A DNA stretch of 64,000 bases from Pseudonocardia sp. DSM 110487 (lineage in GTDB: Bacteria; Actinomycetota; Actinomycetes; Mycobacteriales; Pseudonocardiaceae), in contig NZ_CP080521.1 in NCBI RefSeq assembly GCF_019468565.1, positions 310,001 through 374,000 on the forward strand, given 5' to 3'. A program made the position numbers and the translations under genes. The notes beneath the pieces were generated by a model. It ran no database searches, was not told the origin of the DNA, and worked only from the letters and a program-made list of their open reading frames with translations. Below, in pieces: positions 35,276 through 43,165 of this stretch (its first letter is position 1; every line of letters starts with the position of its first letter).

Positions 35276-36475
35276 GTGACAGCACCACCAACGTTGCCCG
35301 TCCACATGCAGCGCAACGTCTTCGACCCGGCACCCGAGCTGGCCGAGCTACGCGCCGGCACGGGCATCGAGCGGATCCGCACCGCGTTCGGGATGGAGGC
35401 ATGGGTCGTCACCCGGTTCGCGGACGTCCGCGAGGTGCTGAGCGATCCGGCGCGCTTCAGCAACGCGCGCCTGCAGGAGGCGGGCCGCGCCCCTGGCCTC
35501 CCGCCCGTGAGCCCCGAGGAACGGGCGCGGCAGCTGGCGGGAAACCTGCTCGCCGCCGACCCGCCAGAGCACACCCGGCTGCGCCGGATGCTCACCCCGG
35601 AGTTCACGGTACGGCGGATGCGCAGGCTGGAGCCGCGGATCCGGGAGATCGTCGACGAGCACCTGGACGCGATGGAGCGGCACGGCCCGCCCGCCGACCT
35701 GGTGGCGGAGTTCGCCCTCCCCGTGCCGTCGCTGGTGATCTGCGAGCTGCTCGGGGTGCCGTACGCCGACCGGGCCGAGTTCCAGGCGCGCAGCAATCGG
35801 CAGCTCGACCTGCGTCTCCCGGCCGAGGAGCGGATGCGGGCCGGGCGGGAGTCGCGGGCGTACATGGCGACGCTGGTGACCGGTGCGAAGGCCGACCCGG
35901 GCGAGGACATGCTCGGCATGCTCGTCCGCGAGCACGGCGACGACCTCACCGCCGACGAGCTCGTCGGGATCGCGTCGCTGCTGCTGCTCGCCGGGCACGA
36001 GACGACGGCCAACATGCTCGGGCTCGGCACGCTCGCCCTGCTGCGCCACCCTGACCAGCTCGCGCTCGTGCGGGACGAGCCCGAGCGCGTCGACACAGCC
36101 GTCGAGGAGCTGCTGCGCTGGCTGAGCATCGTGCACACGGGCACCGGCAAGATGGCCACTGTCGACACCGAGATCGCCGGGCAGCCGATCGCGGCGGGGG
36201 ATCTCGTCATGTGCGCGCTGCCCACCGCCAACCGCGACCCGGAGCTGCGCACCCAACCGGACCAGCTCGACGTCACCCGCGGCGGCGTCGGTCACGTCGC
36301 CTTCGGTCACGGTATCCACCACTGCCTCGGGGCGCCGTTGGCCCGGATGGAGATGAAGATCGGCTTCCCGGCGCTGCTGCGGCGGTTCCCCGGCCTGGCC
36401 GAGGTGCCCGACACCGCGACGTTCCGCAGCTTCAGCATCATCTACGGTCTGACATCGCTGCAGGTGACGTGGTGA
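35276..36475 (+). CDS. Cytochrome P450
   Basis: 399 residues from GTG 35276 (GGGAGG eight bases upstream). All P450 signatures are present: I-helix oxygen-binding AGHETT (about 239-244), K-helix EELLR, and the heme loop FGHGIHHCLGAPLAR with the axial thiolate Cys350. The size and class fit soluble bacterial P450s that take electrons from a ferredoxin. A 3Fe-4S-type ferredoxin gene follows 11 bases later, its likely donor; no ferredoxin reductase is nearby. A substrate cannot be read from sequence. It might act in detoxification or secondary metabolism. Confidence 0.95.
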   Translation: MTAPPTLPVHMQRNVFDPAPELAELRAGTGIERIRTAFGMEAWVVTRFADVREVLSDPARFSNARLQEAGRAPGLPPVSPEERARQLAGNLLAADPPEHTRLRRMLTPEFTVRRMRRLEPRIREIVDEHLDAMERHGPPADLVAEFALPVPSLVICELLGVPYADRAEFQARSNRQLDLRLPAEERMRAGRESRAYMATLVTGAKADPGEDMLGMLVREHGDDLTADELVGIASLLLLAGHETTANMLGLGTLALLRHPDQLALVRDEPERVDTAVEELLRWLSIVHTGTGKMATVDTEIAGQPIAAGDLVMCALPTANRDPELRTQPDQLDVTRGGVGHVAFGHGIHHCLGAPLARMEMKIGFPALLRRFPGLAEVPDTATFRSFSIIYGLTSLQVTW

Positions 36476-36486
36476 AGGGGGACCTG

Positions 36487-36684
36487 ATGGCCGGGGTGCA
36501 CGTACACGCGGACCGTGATGTCTGCATCGGCGCGGGGCTCTGCGTCGTCACGGCGGAGGCGGTGTTCGACCAGGACGACGACGGCATCGTGGTCGTGCTC
36601 GACGAGCACCCCGCCGATGCCGCGGCCGCCAGGGATGCCGTGGCGAACTGCCCGTCCGGCGCGCTGTCGCTCACGGAGGACTAA
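36487..36684 (+). CDS. 3Fe-4S-type ferredoxin
   Basis: 65 residues from ATG 36487, with AAGGGGG five to six bases ahead; GTG 36472, overlapping the P450 stop, is also in frame. The cluster cysteines are Cys13, Cys19 (CIGAGLC) and Cys55 (NCPSGA). The position between 13 and 19 that would be the fourth cysteine of a 4Fe-4S site is Ala, as in actinobacterial P450 ferredoxins such as SoyB/Fdx-type. It should deliver electrons to the upstream P450. Its last four bases overlap the convergent gene. Confidence 0.92.
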   Translation: MAGVHVHADRDVCIGAGLCVVTAEAVFDQDDDGIVVVLDEHPADAAAARDAVANCPSGALSLTED

Positions 36685-36986
36685 CTGGGTGCGCTGACCA
36701 CCGTGTAGTGGTGCACCCGCTCGTCCACGTCGTCGAGCACGGCGCGGGCGGCCGGGGAGACGTTCGCCGCGTCGACGTCGGGGCCGGCGAAGCGGCGCAC
36801 GTCGGCGAGTGAGTCGAACAGTGTCAGCGTGACGAATTCGGTGCCGGTCGCGTGTGAGCGGCGCAGCAGGTAGGCGCCGCGGAAGCCGTCGAGGCCGCCC
36901 AGTGCGTCGAGCACGTGGGAGTCGAACTCCTGCTCGTATGCGCGGGGATCACTCGCCGTTCGGGCGCTCCAGATTCGCATGATCAT
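36681..36986 (-). CDS. ABM-superfamily small protein (monooxygenase-like)
   Basis: 101 residues from ATG 36986 (or ATG 36980). The ferredoxin-like alpha+beta barrel pattern of the antibiotic biosynthesis monooxygenase superfamily is visible: [30 protein letters not shown] and FVTLTLFDSLADVRRFAG. Family members include heme-degrading and quinone-forming oxygenases that need no cofactor, as well as many of unknown role. It overlaps the end of the AraC gene upstream on the same strand by 38 bases, so it is probably co-transcribed with AraC and controlled by it. Confidence 0.72.
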   Translation of the reverse strand: MIMRIWSARTASDPRAYEQEFDSHVLDALGGLDGFRGAYLLRRSHATGTEFVTLTLFDSLADVRRFAGPDVDAANVSPAARAVLDDVDERVHHYTVVSAPS

Positions 36987-37833
36987 GCCTGGATCGTCCG
37001 CGGCTTCCCGGCGCGAGGCTTGACGATTCGTGCTCGCCACCGAGCAGCCGTCGGATGCGGCTGGGCGGGTCGCCGACCTCGGCGCGCATCGCTCGCGTGA
37101 AGTGCGCGTGGTCGGCGAACCCGAGATCGGCGGCGATCCCTGCGAGATCCCGGTCGCCGTCGGCCAGCCGGTCCAGCGCGGCGCGCACCCGCAGGCGGTT
37201 CCGGAACCGAGTGAGGGTCTCGCCGGTCTCCGCGCGGAACACCCGGGAGAGGTGCGACCGCGAGACGCCGAGCAGGCGCGCGAGGCGGTCGAGGCCGTCG
37301 AACGCGGGGTCCGTGACCAGCACCTCCCTGGCCGCCTCCGCGAGCCGCCGGTGGGACGGGGTGTCGCCGGGTGCGGTGGCGCGAACGGGGTCGCGGAGCA
37401 GGCCCGTTGCGAGGTGCACCACCCGCTCGGCCAGCTCGAACCCGTCGGCACCCTGGCGCGCACGCGCGAGCAATGCGCGATGGGCCATGTCCACCCGGCC
37501 CGATGTGCGCAGCGTGTCCGGCAGCCGCCCGGGCAGCAGCTCGGCGGCGAGTTGCGGACCGAGCGAGACCACGGTGCAGGCGTCCTCGCGGCCCGGCAAG
37601 TGGGCGATGCTCTGCTCGTCGCCCGGGCGTCCCACGAACGCCGAGACCGGATCGACCGTCGCTTCCGCGCTGCGCAGTGTCCCCGAACTACGGAGCCGGA
37701 GCCCGAACGTGCCGCGTCGCACGAAGACGAGCTGGTGGCCGGGGGTGTGCAGGGGTGCGGTCCACGCCGGTGTTCGCTCGACGATCCGCAGGTCGTCCAC
37801 GGCGATGTCGTCGGCGGCAGCCAGCCTCGTCAC
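36949..37833 (-). CDS. AraC-family regulator
   Basis: 294 residues from GTG 37833 (GTG 37842 is also possible). The N-terminal cupin-like sensor has [20 protein letters not shown]. The C-terminal AraC DNA-binding domain has two HTH units: [20 protein letters not shown] and [20 protein letters not shown]. It ends in a Ser/Arg-rich tail. It is divergent from a methyltransferase with only about 15 bases between the start codons and is followed by the ABM-like gene. It probably regulates its own operon and the methyltransferase/SDR pair. Confidence 0.88.
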   Translation of the reverse strand: MTRLAAADDIAVDDLRIVERTPAWTAPLHTPGHQLVFVRRGTFGLRLRSSGTLRSAEATVDPVSAFVGRPGDEQSIAHLPGREDACTVVSLGPQLAAELLPGRLPDTLRTSGRVDMAHRALLARARQGADGFELAERVVHLATGLLRDPVRATAPGDTPSHRRLAEAAREVLVTDPAFDGLDRLARLLGVSRSHLSRVFRAETGETLTRFRNRLRVRAALDRLADGDRDLAGIAADLGFADHAHFTRAMRAEVGDPPSRIRRLLGGEHESSSLAPGSRGRSRHDHANLERPNGE

Positions 37834-37848
37834 GTGTCGCACGATGCG

Positions 37849-38397
37849 ATGCTTCCACGTGTGGCGCCGGCAGCGGAGCGGTTGGTATGGGCGGTCGAGA
37901 CGCTGGGCGTGCGTCCCGGCGACCGGGTGCTCGAGATCGGTTGCGGGCACGGCGTTGCCGTGTCGCTGGTGTGCGAACGCCTCGACGGCGGGAGCGTCCT
38001 CGGCATCGACCGGTCCGCCAAGATGATCGAGATGGCGCGTCGACGCAACGCAGTGCACGTGGCCGCGGGGCGGGCGATGTTCCAGGTGGCGGCGCTGCAC
38101 GAAGCCGACCTCGGCGACGCCCGGTTCGATCTCGCCTTCGCGATCCACGTGCCGGTACTGCTGCGCGGCGACCCGCGCCGGGAGCTCGCGATCGTGCGCG
38201 CCCACCTCGTGCCGGGAGGCCGGTTCGCGTTGCCGTTCCAGCCGCTGGACCCCGCGACCACCGAGCCGACCATCGATCGGCTCGCCGGCATGCTCGACGC
38301 AGGCGGGTTCACGGTCGAGGAGCGGCACGTCGCCGAGCTGGCGAGCGGCAGGGCCGGATGCGTCGTCGCGGCGAGCGGGAGATCATGTCGCTCGTGA
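37849..38397 (+). CDS. SAM-dependent methyltransferase
   Basis: 182 residues from ATG 37849. Class I methyltransferase motif I is VLEIGCGHG (about residues 26-34), motif II is in [14 protein letters not shown], and the post-I/IV region is [17 protein letters not shown]. It is short, close to the minimal Rossmann core, so it acts on a small molecule or needs a partner. Its last 13 bases overlap the start of the SDR gene. The compact start-to-start spacing with AraC suggests shared control. Confidence 0.85.
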   Translation: MLPRVAPAAERLVWAVETLGVRPGDRVLEIGCGHGVAVSLVCERLDGGSVLGIDRSAKMIEMARRRNAVHVAAGRAMFQVAALHEADLGDARFDLAFAIHVPVLLRGDPRRELAIVRAHLVPGGRFALPFQPLDPATTEPTIDRLAGMLDAGGFTVEERHVAELASGRAGCVVAASGRSCRS

Positions 38398-39137
38398 CGG
38401 ACGGCGATGTGGCAGTGGTGACGGGTGCGGGCTCGGGAGTCGGGAGGGTGGTGGCGACGGCCCTGCTCGGCGCGGGCTATCGGGTGGCGCTCGCCGGGCG
38501 CAGGGCGGAGGCGCTCGAGGAGACAGCGGGTGGCCGGGAGACCGCGCTCGTGGCGCCGACGGACGTCGCCGACGCCGAGTCGGTGGCCCGGTTGTTCGCG
38601 CAGGTGCGGGAGCGCTGGGGCCGGGTCGACCTGCTGATGAACAACGCCGGCACGTTCGGGCCGTCCGGCAGCGTGGACGAGATCGCGGTGGAGGACTGGA
38701 CGTCCACCGTCGCCACGAACCTGACCGGGGCGTTCCTCTGCGCGCGCGAGGCATTCGCCGCGATGCGCGCGCAGCAGCCCCAGGGCGGGCGGATCATCAA
38801 CAACGGCTCCATCTCCGCGCACGTGCCGCGTCCCGGCAGCGCGGCCTACACGGCAACGAAGCACGCGCTCACCGGTCTGACCAAGTCGATCGCGCTCGAC
38901 GGGCGCCCGTACGGCATCGCCTGTGGCCAGATCGACATCGGCAACGCCGCCACCGACATGACGGCCGGCATCTCGGTCGGCGCGAAGCAGGCCGACGGCA
39001 GCATCCGCCCTGAGCCGACGTTCGATCCGGCGCACGTGGCCGACGCCGTTCTGCTCATGGCCCGGCTGCCCCTCGACGCGAACATCCCGTTCCTGACGAT
39101 CACGGCGACGACCATGCCGTTCCTGGGCCGCGGCTGA
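38385..39137 (+). CDS. Short-chain dehydrogenase/reductase
   Basis: 250 residues from ATG 38385, with GGGAG three bases upstream, overlapping the methyltransferase end. It is a classical [11 protein letters not shown] nucleotide motif, NNAG at about 86-89, catalytic Ser in NNGSISAHV and YTATK (Tyr-x-x-x-Lys). The C-terminal part is shorter than usual for oligomerising family members but complete. It oxidises or reduces an alcohol/ketone with NAD(P). The overlap with a methyltransferase suggests both modify the same compound. Confidence 0.92.
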   Translation: MSLVTDGDVAVVTGAGSGVGRVVATALLGAGYRVALAGRRAEALEETAGGRETALVAPTDVADAESVARLFAQVRERWGRVDLLMNNAGTFGPSGSVDEIAVEDWTSTVATNLTGAFLCAREAFAAMRAQQPQGGRIINNGSISAHVPRPGSAAYTATKHALTGLTKSIALDGRPYGIACGQIDIGNAATDMTAGISVGAKQADGSIRPEPTFDPAHVADAVLLMARLPLDANIPFLTITATTMPFLGRG

Positions 39138-39157
39138 CTGAAGCGTGATCAGCGGCT

Positions 39158-39275
39158 GGGTGCAGAACCGGCCGTATCTGGCCGCCGTTGCACCCGTCTG
39201 GCGATGAAGCTCGGGCACGCTGGGCAAGATTGTCAGATGGGTGCGGAAACGGCCGGATATGGCCATTCAGGCACC
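39158..39275. repeat. Two related hairpin repeats downstream of the SDR gene
   Basis: Copy A (39158-39195) and copy B (39240-39275) each form a stepped hairpin: GGGTGC(A) paired with (T)GCACC(C) outside, and GGCC with GGCC inside. Their first 26 bases (39158-39183 and 39239-39264) match with about four differences, spaced 81 bases apart. They fill the 148-base gap between two convergent genes, so they may act as bidirectional terminators derived from one duplicated element. Confidence 0.7.
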
Positions 39276-39285
39276 GTACCGGCGA

Positions 39286-39969
39286 TCACGGCGGTTGCTC
39301 GGTCACCTGGATCCCGACGGCGTCGAGCAGGCCGGTGGCCAGCGGGATGATCTGGTCCGGGCTGATCCGTGCGCCGCGCAGGGAGAGCACGCCGCGGACG
39401 TCGTCGACGGTGGAGCCGTGCAGGTCGGTCTCCCGCAGCCGCGCCGCGTCGAAGCTCGCCTCGGCCAGGTCGCACCCGAGCAGCGCGCAGTGCTCGGCGT
39501 CGAACTCGAACAGGTCGGCACCGTGCAGCGAGGTGTTCTCGACGAGGAGGAACCGCGCCTTCGCCATCCGGAACCCGGCGAGATCGGCGGTGCTGTCGGT
39601 GATGCGGACGTCGGTGAGCTGCGACCCGTCGAAGCCGGCGCCGGTGAGCCGGCAGTCGGTGAAGACGACCCGCGTGAGCACGGCCTCCTCCAACCGGGCG
39701 CCGGACAGGTCGCAGTGGACGAACTCCACGTCCCGGCATTCCAGGCCGGTGAAGCGGGAGCCGGCCAGGTTTCCGCCGACCCACCGGCTCTCCTGGATGC
39801 GCAGGTCGGCCACGCGCTCGGGCACCTGGACCGCGGCGCCTGCCTCGACGCAGTCCCACAGCTCGCCGCCCTCGACCACCGCGGGGGCCTGCGCCAGCTC
39901 GTCGGGGAGGTCGGGTGCCTCCGGGCGGCGCTTGGTGGGACGGGATCTGCTGCTTCCTCGGGGGGCCAC
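39286..39969 (-). CDS. Pentapeptide-repeat protein
   Basis: About 227 residues if started at GTG 39969; the start is uncertain because the first 30 residues are Arg/Pro-rich. The central part follows the A(D/N)Lxx five-residue periodicity: GNLAGSRFTGLECRDVEFVH, CDLSGARLEEAVL and GADLFEFDAEHCALL. Such quadrilateral beta-helices can mimic DNA (for example gyrase-protecting Qnr/MfpA proteins), but most have no known role. It closes with a helix region after LSLRGARISPDQI. It may be co-transcribed with the small ORF upstream. Confidence 0.8.
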   Translation of the reverse strand: MAPRGSSRSRPTKRRPEAPDLPDELAQAPAVVEGGELWDCVEAGAAVQVPERVADLRIQESRWVGGNLAGSRFTGLECRDVEFVHCDLSGARLEEAVLTRVVFTDCRLTGAGFDGSQLTDVRITDSTADLAGFRMAKARFLLVENTSLHGADLFEFDAEHCALLGCDLAEASFDAARLRETDLHGSTVDDVRGVLSLRGARISPDQIIPLATGLLDAVGIQVTEQPP

Positions 39970-39998
39970 GGGGCGAACGTACGGGGTGGGGCCGACGA

Positions 39999-40223
39999 TC
40001 AGTTGTGTCCCGCGACCGCGCAAAGGGCGATGCGGGCCACGGTGCACGGCCAATGCGAGAGGGTGTGTACGCAGCCCGTGCAGTAGTCATCCGGGCGGCG
40101 GCGGTGCTGCGCGAGAGTGCGCTCAGGGCCGCCCGGTTGCGCGACCATGAAGGCCACCGCGGCGGCAAAGGTCCGCTGCGCCGCCACGTAGTCGTCGACC
40201 TCGTCGTCGTTCATGCCGATCAC
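39999..40223 (-). CDS. Small cysteine-containing hypothetical protein
   Basis: 74 residues, starting at GTG 40223 (AGAGG close by) or ATG 40214. An acidic start (NDDEVDDYVAAQRTFAAAVA) is followed by a tail with YCTGCVHTLSHWPCTVARIA, where a CxxC pair and a WPC motif could bind zinc. I recall similar short genes near actinobacterial integrative elements and GntR regulators, but I do not recognise a named family. It lies 83 bases downstream of the GntR gene on the same strand. Confidence 0.55.
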   Translation of the reverse strand: MIGMNDDEVDDYVAAQRTFAAAVAFMVAQPGGPERTLAQHRRRPDDYCTGCVHTLSHWPCTVARIALCAVAGHN

Positions 40224-40306
40224 GCACCTCTCGCATTTCCACTAGGTCACCTGGTTGTCTAGGGGAGTGGCGAAGGTACCGCGCGAGCGGATGAGGTGCA
40301 ACGGAG

Positions 40307-41080
40307 TCAGCGCGCCTTGATCTCGTACTCCAGGACGTATGCCGGAGCCGCCTTTACGGTGTCGCACACCTCGACCGGTCTCCCTGCGATGTCATAGGCG
40401 GTGCGGACGACCACGATCACCGGCACGCCTGCTTGCAGCTCGAGACGGCGTCGCTCCTCGACGGTCGGCATGCGAGCAGCGACCTCCTCCACGAACCGAT
40501 CGAGGGTGTACCCCGCGTCCTCCAAGCGGGCGTACAGGCCTCCGGGCCCGGTGTCGATTTCCGCGATCGCAGTGCCTTCTGCGACTGCGAGCGGCAGGTA
40601 CGACACCGCGAGCTCGACCGGCCGGTCGTCGGCGAAGTAGCGCCGAGAGCGGCTCAGCACGAGGCTATCTTCCAGCCGCAGGCGCTCACGCACGAAAGCG
40701 GGCGCCTCGACCCGAGTGACCTCGATCTGATCGACGCGAGCCCGGAAGCCGCTTCGCTCAGCCTCCGCGAGGAAGGCCGCCTTCCCCGCCTTGCGGTGTT
40801 CACGCGCGAACCGGTCGGACGCCAGCCTCCGGACGGGCGGCGGCTGCCGCACGAAGACACCGCGCCCGTGCTCTGCGACGACTCGCCCCTCGGCACGGAG
40901 CTCCTGAATCGCTTGCCTCGCCGTCATCCGCGCTACACCGTAGTGCTCCTTCAGCTCCGCCTCGGATGGAAGCCGATCCGCGGGCCCGAGCTGACCGGCG
41001 TCGATCGCGGCGCGAAGGTGATCGGCGATCTGCCGGTATGGCGGCCGATCGTTCAGCCGGTCGATGCGGCCGAGGTCCAC
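40307..41080 (-). CDS. GntR-family regulator with UTRA domain (KorSA-like)
   Basis: 257 residues from GTG 41080, six bases after GGAGG. The winged HTH spans residues 8-75 (PPYRQIADHLRAAIDAGQL, then EAELKEHYGVARMTARQAI). The UTRA ligand domain follows (LVLSRSRRYFADDRPVELAV). It is divergent from a Nudix hydrolase with 67 bases between. A TACCCT -10 on the minus strand (41117-41112) is plausible. GntR/Nudix pairs occur as KorSA and Pif in pSAM2-type integrative elements, but no integrase, FtsK-like transfer gene or att site is seen here. Confidence 0.88.
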   Translation of the reverse strand: MDLGRIDRLNDRPPYRQIADHLRAAIDAGQLGPADRLPSEAELKEHYGVARMTARQAIQELRAEGRVVAEHGRGVFVRQPPPVRRLASDRFAREHRKAGKAAFLAEAERSGFRARVDQIEVTRVEAPAFVRERLRLEDSLVLSRSRRYFADDRPVELAVSYLPLAVAEGTAIAEIDTGPGGLYARLEDAGYTLDRFVEEVAARMPTVEERRRLELQAGVPVIVVVRTAYDIAGRPVEVCDTVKAAPAYVLEYEIKAR

Positions 41081-41147
41081 ACGAACACCTCCAGTCGTCC
41101 AGGCGTCCCGTAGGGTACGTCTCTGATCGTCGGAGGAAGGGCTCGAC

Positions 41148-41582
41148 ATGGGCGGCACGCCCAGGCACTCCGTGAGCGTCGCCGGCGTCGTGGTACGCGA
41201 CGACGGACGCGTCCTCGTGATCCAGCGCCGGGACAACGGTCACTGGGAGCCGCCCGGCGGCGTGCTCGAACTCGCCGAGACCTTCGACGAGGGCGTCCGA
41301 CGCGAGGTGGCCGAGGAGACCGGCGTGCAGGTCGACGTCGAGCGGCTCACCGGCGTGTACAAGAACGTCAAGCGCGGCATCGTTGCCTTGGTGTTCCGCT
41401 GCCGCCCTGCAGCGGGTGAGGCGACGGCGACGGACGAGTCGAGGCGGGTCGCCTGGTTCACCCCGGAAGAAGTGCGCCGGCACATGACCCCCGCTTATGC
41501 GATCCGGGTCTTGGATGCCCTGGACGACGGGGTTGCGACCAGGGCCCACGACGGGGTGCACATGATCAGGTCGACCTCATGA
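41148..41582 (+). CDS. Nudix hydrolase
   Basis: 144 residues from ATG 41148, with GGAGGAAGG seven bases ahead. The Nudix box runs from GGVLELAETFDEG to REVAEETGV, containing the REVxEE metal-binding glutamates. It hydrolyses a nucleoside diphosphate linked to another group; specificity is not evident. It is divergent from a KorSA-like GntR regulator, an arrangement known from pSAM2, where the Nudix protein Pif gives immunity to redundant conjugation. The stop codon lies inside the hairpin repeat at 41561-41626. Confidence 0.9.
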   Translation: MGGTPRHSVSVAGVVVRDDGRVLVIQRRDNGHWEPPGGVLELAETFDEGVRREVAEETGVQVDVERLTGVYKNVKRGIVALVFRCRPAAGEATATDESRRVAWFTPEEVRRHMTPAYAIRVLDALDDGVATRAHDGVHMIRSTS

Positions 41583-41626
41583 GTCTCCCGAGCCTCACCA
41601 GCACACATGGTGTCGATCTGATCATG
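41561..41626. repeat. Left member of an inverted hairpin repeat pair
   Basis: CATGATCAGGTCGAC (41561-41575) pairs with GTCGATCTGATCATG (41612-41626) with one mismatch. The Nudix stop and the pseudogene stop both lie in it. The right arm, extended to 41602, is the inverted counterpart of the sequence at 42310-42336 (about 25 bases, three or four differences). The two hairpins bracket a 685-base segment. Confidence 0.78.
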
Positions 41627-42247
41627 CGCCCAGCGCCCGGTCGCGGGCGCGGGTGAGTTGAGCGACGATCAGGTCCTGTCGGCGGAGGATCTCGAGCTTC
41701 GTGTAGCGGTAGACCCGCCACCCCTTGTCCACCAATCCGGTATGGCGGCCGATGTCCCGCAGCAGCACTGCAGCAGTAGATCCGGGTCGAAGGGGTGCAC
41801 GTTGGCCAGGCGGTCGACCGCTACGACCCGCTCCACCAGGTCGCCGCGGCGGGCCAGGTCGTAGGCGGTGCGAGCCGGGCTGGTCACTTTCAACCCGTTC
41901 ACCTGCATGACCTCGCCGGGGAACAGGCGGCCCCGGTTCACGATCAGGCCCGCCGGGCTGCGCTGACCGTGATGGGGCACGGTCACTTCGGCCGGTGCGT
42001 CCCAAGGCCCGCAGGACGCCCCCAGTACCTCGGCGGCCGAGTAACCCGACAGCACACCCCTACCTTCGACGTACCGGTACGCCGCAAGTGAGCGCAAACT
42101 CAGATCGGGTGGCCCGGTGGCGGGCGCCTTGATGTAGGTGTCGGGGAACAACCGCAGGAAGCCTGGGCCCTGGAGCACGGTCCACGTCACCAACCCTGCC
42201 GCTACGGCGGCAGAACCCCGGAATGCCACCGGCCAGCCAGGAACCAC
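41622..42247 (-). pseudogene. Degenerate DUF559-like (AbiEi-like) protein gene
   Basis: From GTG 42247 one frame encodes a typical N-terminal region (GPPDLSLRSLAAYRYVEGRG, then HGQRSPAGLIVNRGRLFPGE, SPARTAYDLARRG and VVAVDRLANVHPFDP). Near 41770 this frame turns to nonsense. Another frame then carries the expected C-terminus: LRDIGRHTGLVDKGWRVYRY, TKLEILRRQDLIVAQLTRAR. Between them the endonuclease-like middle of the DUF559/Vsr-type domain, roughly 80 residues by my recollection of the family, is missing. A frameshifting internal deletion is the simplest reading, so it is not expected to make an active protein. Confidence 0.75.
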
Positions 42248-42310
42248 ATCCGGATCATGGCTTTCACCGACGTGCTCCCGGGGGCGATTCGGAAAAGTCC
42301 TCGCGGTCTA

Positions 42311-42374
42311 CATGATCAGGTCGACGCCATGTGTGTTTGAGCCGCGGCGGAGGCTCAAGAGGTCGACTTGATCA
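42311..42374. repeat. Right member of an inverted hairpin repeat pair
   Basis: CATGATCAGGTCGAC (42311-42325) pairs with GTCGACTTGATCA (42362-42374), enclosing a second perfect stem TTGAGCC (42337-42343)/GGCTCAA (42352-42358). It lies nine bases past the stop of the SDR gene at 42383 and could terminate the long minus-strand operon. The same 15-base arm recurs at 41561 and, inverted, at 41612-41626. Confidence 0.78.
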
Positions 42375-42382
42375 AGAGCTTC

Positions 42383-43156
42383 TCAGTGCGTCCGCACCAA
42401 GCCCCCGTCGCAGCGGATCTGTTCGCCCGTGACGTAGGAGGCCGCCGTGCTCGCCAGGAACGTCACTACCGCGGCGAACTCATCCGGAGTGCCATACCGC
42501 CCCGCCGGGATCGAGGCTTTGGCCGCCTCGCGGACCTCCTCCTCGGACTTGCCGGAGCGCTCGGCGTTGGCCCGGTCGAGCACGCCGACGCGGTCGGTGG
42601 CGATGCGGCCGGGCAGGACCATGTTGACCGTCACGCCGTCGGCGGCGACCTCGCCGGCGAGGGTCTTGAGGTAGCCCGCGAGCGCGGCGCGGGCCGCGTT
42701 GGACGCGACGAGGCGATCGAGCGGGGCCTGGACGCCGCTGGACCCGATCGCGACGATCCGGCCGAAGCCGCGCCCGCGCATCCCCGGCAGCACTGCCTGG
42801 ACGAGCCGCTGGTGCGGCTGCACGAGCAGTGCGACGGCGTCGGCGAACTGTTCGGGGGTGAAGTCGACCGCCACGCCGGGCGGTGGGCCGCCGCCGTTGA
42901 GCACCAGCACGTCGACCGGGCCGAAGTGGTCCTGTGCGGCGCCGACGAGCGCGTCCGTCGCGGCCGGGTCGGTGAGGTCGACCTCGATCCCCACCGCGGC
43001 CGGCAGCTTCGAGGCCTCCTCGCGCACGAGCTCGCCGCGCCGTCCGCCCAGCACGACGTTCGCCCCTTCGGCGGCGAGCGCGCGGGCCACGGCGAGGCCG
43101 AGGCCGGAGCTGGCGCCCGGCACAACGGCGGTGCGTCCCTTCAGTCCCGTATCCAT
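42383..43156 (-). CDS. Atypical SDR (BKR-like) lacking the canonical catalytic residues
   Basis: 257 residues from ATG 43156. The SDR fold is clear, but key motifs are altered. The glycine motif is preceded by Pro (VPGASSGLG), NNAG is NGGG (VLNGGGPPPG), and the usual YxxxK is LVASN in IGSSGVQAPLDRLVASNAAR, so both Tyr and Lys are absent. The rest (VNMVLPGRIATDR, VTGEQIRCDGG) is normal. A BKR-like SDR subgroup with these losses is known, so this is a family trait rather than decay. It is nine bases downstream of a binding-protein gene and ends the tripartite transporter operon. Confidence 0.85.
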   Translation of the reverse strand: MDTGLKGRTAVVPGASSGLGLAVARALAAEGANVVLGGRRGELVREEASKLPAAVGIEVDLTDPAATDALVGAAQDHFGPVDVLVLNGGGPPPGVAVDFTPEQFADAVALLVQPHQRLVQAVLPGMRGRGFGRIVAIGSSGVQAPLDRLVASNAARAALAGYLKTLAGEVAADGVTVNMVLPGRIATDRVGVLDRANAERSGKSEEEVREAAKASIPAGRYGTPDEFAAVVTFLASTAASYVTGEQIRCDGGLVRTH

Positions 43157-43165
43157 GAGCCTGAG

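Noticed and set aside
39286..42374. A complete integrative or conjugative element
   Set aside because: No integrase, relaxase or FtsK-like gene, no tRNA and no attachment-site repeat is visible; the GntR/Nudix pair alone is not enough.
41561..42374. Insertion sequence with terminal inverted repeats
   Set aside because: The enclosed gene is a DUF559-like fragment, not a transposase, and no target-site duplication could be seen.
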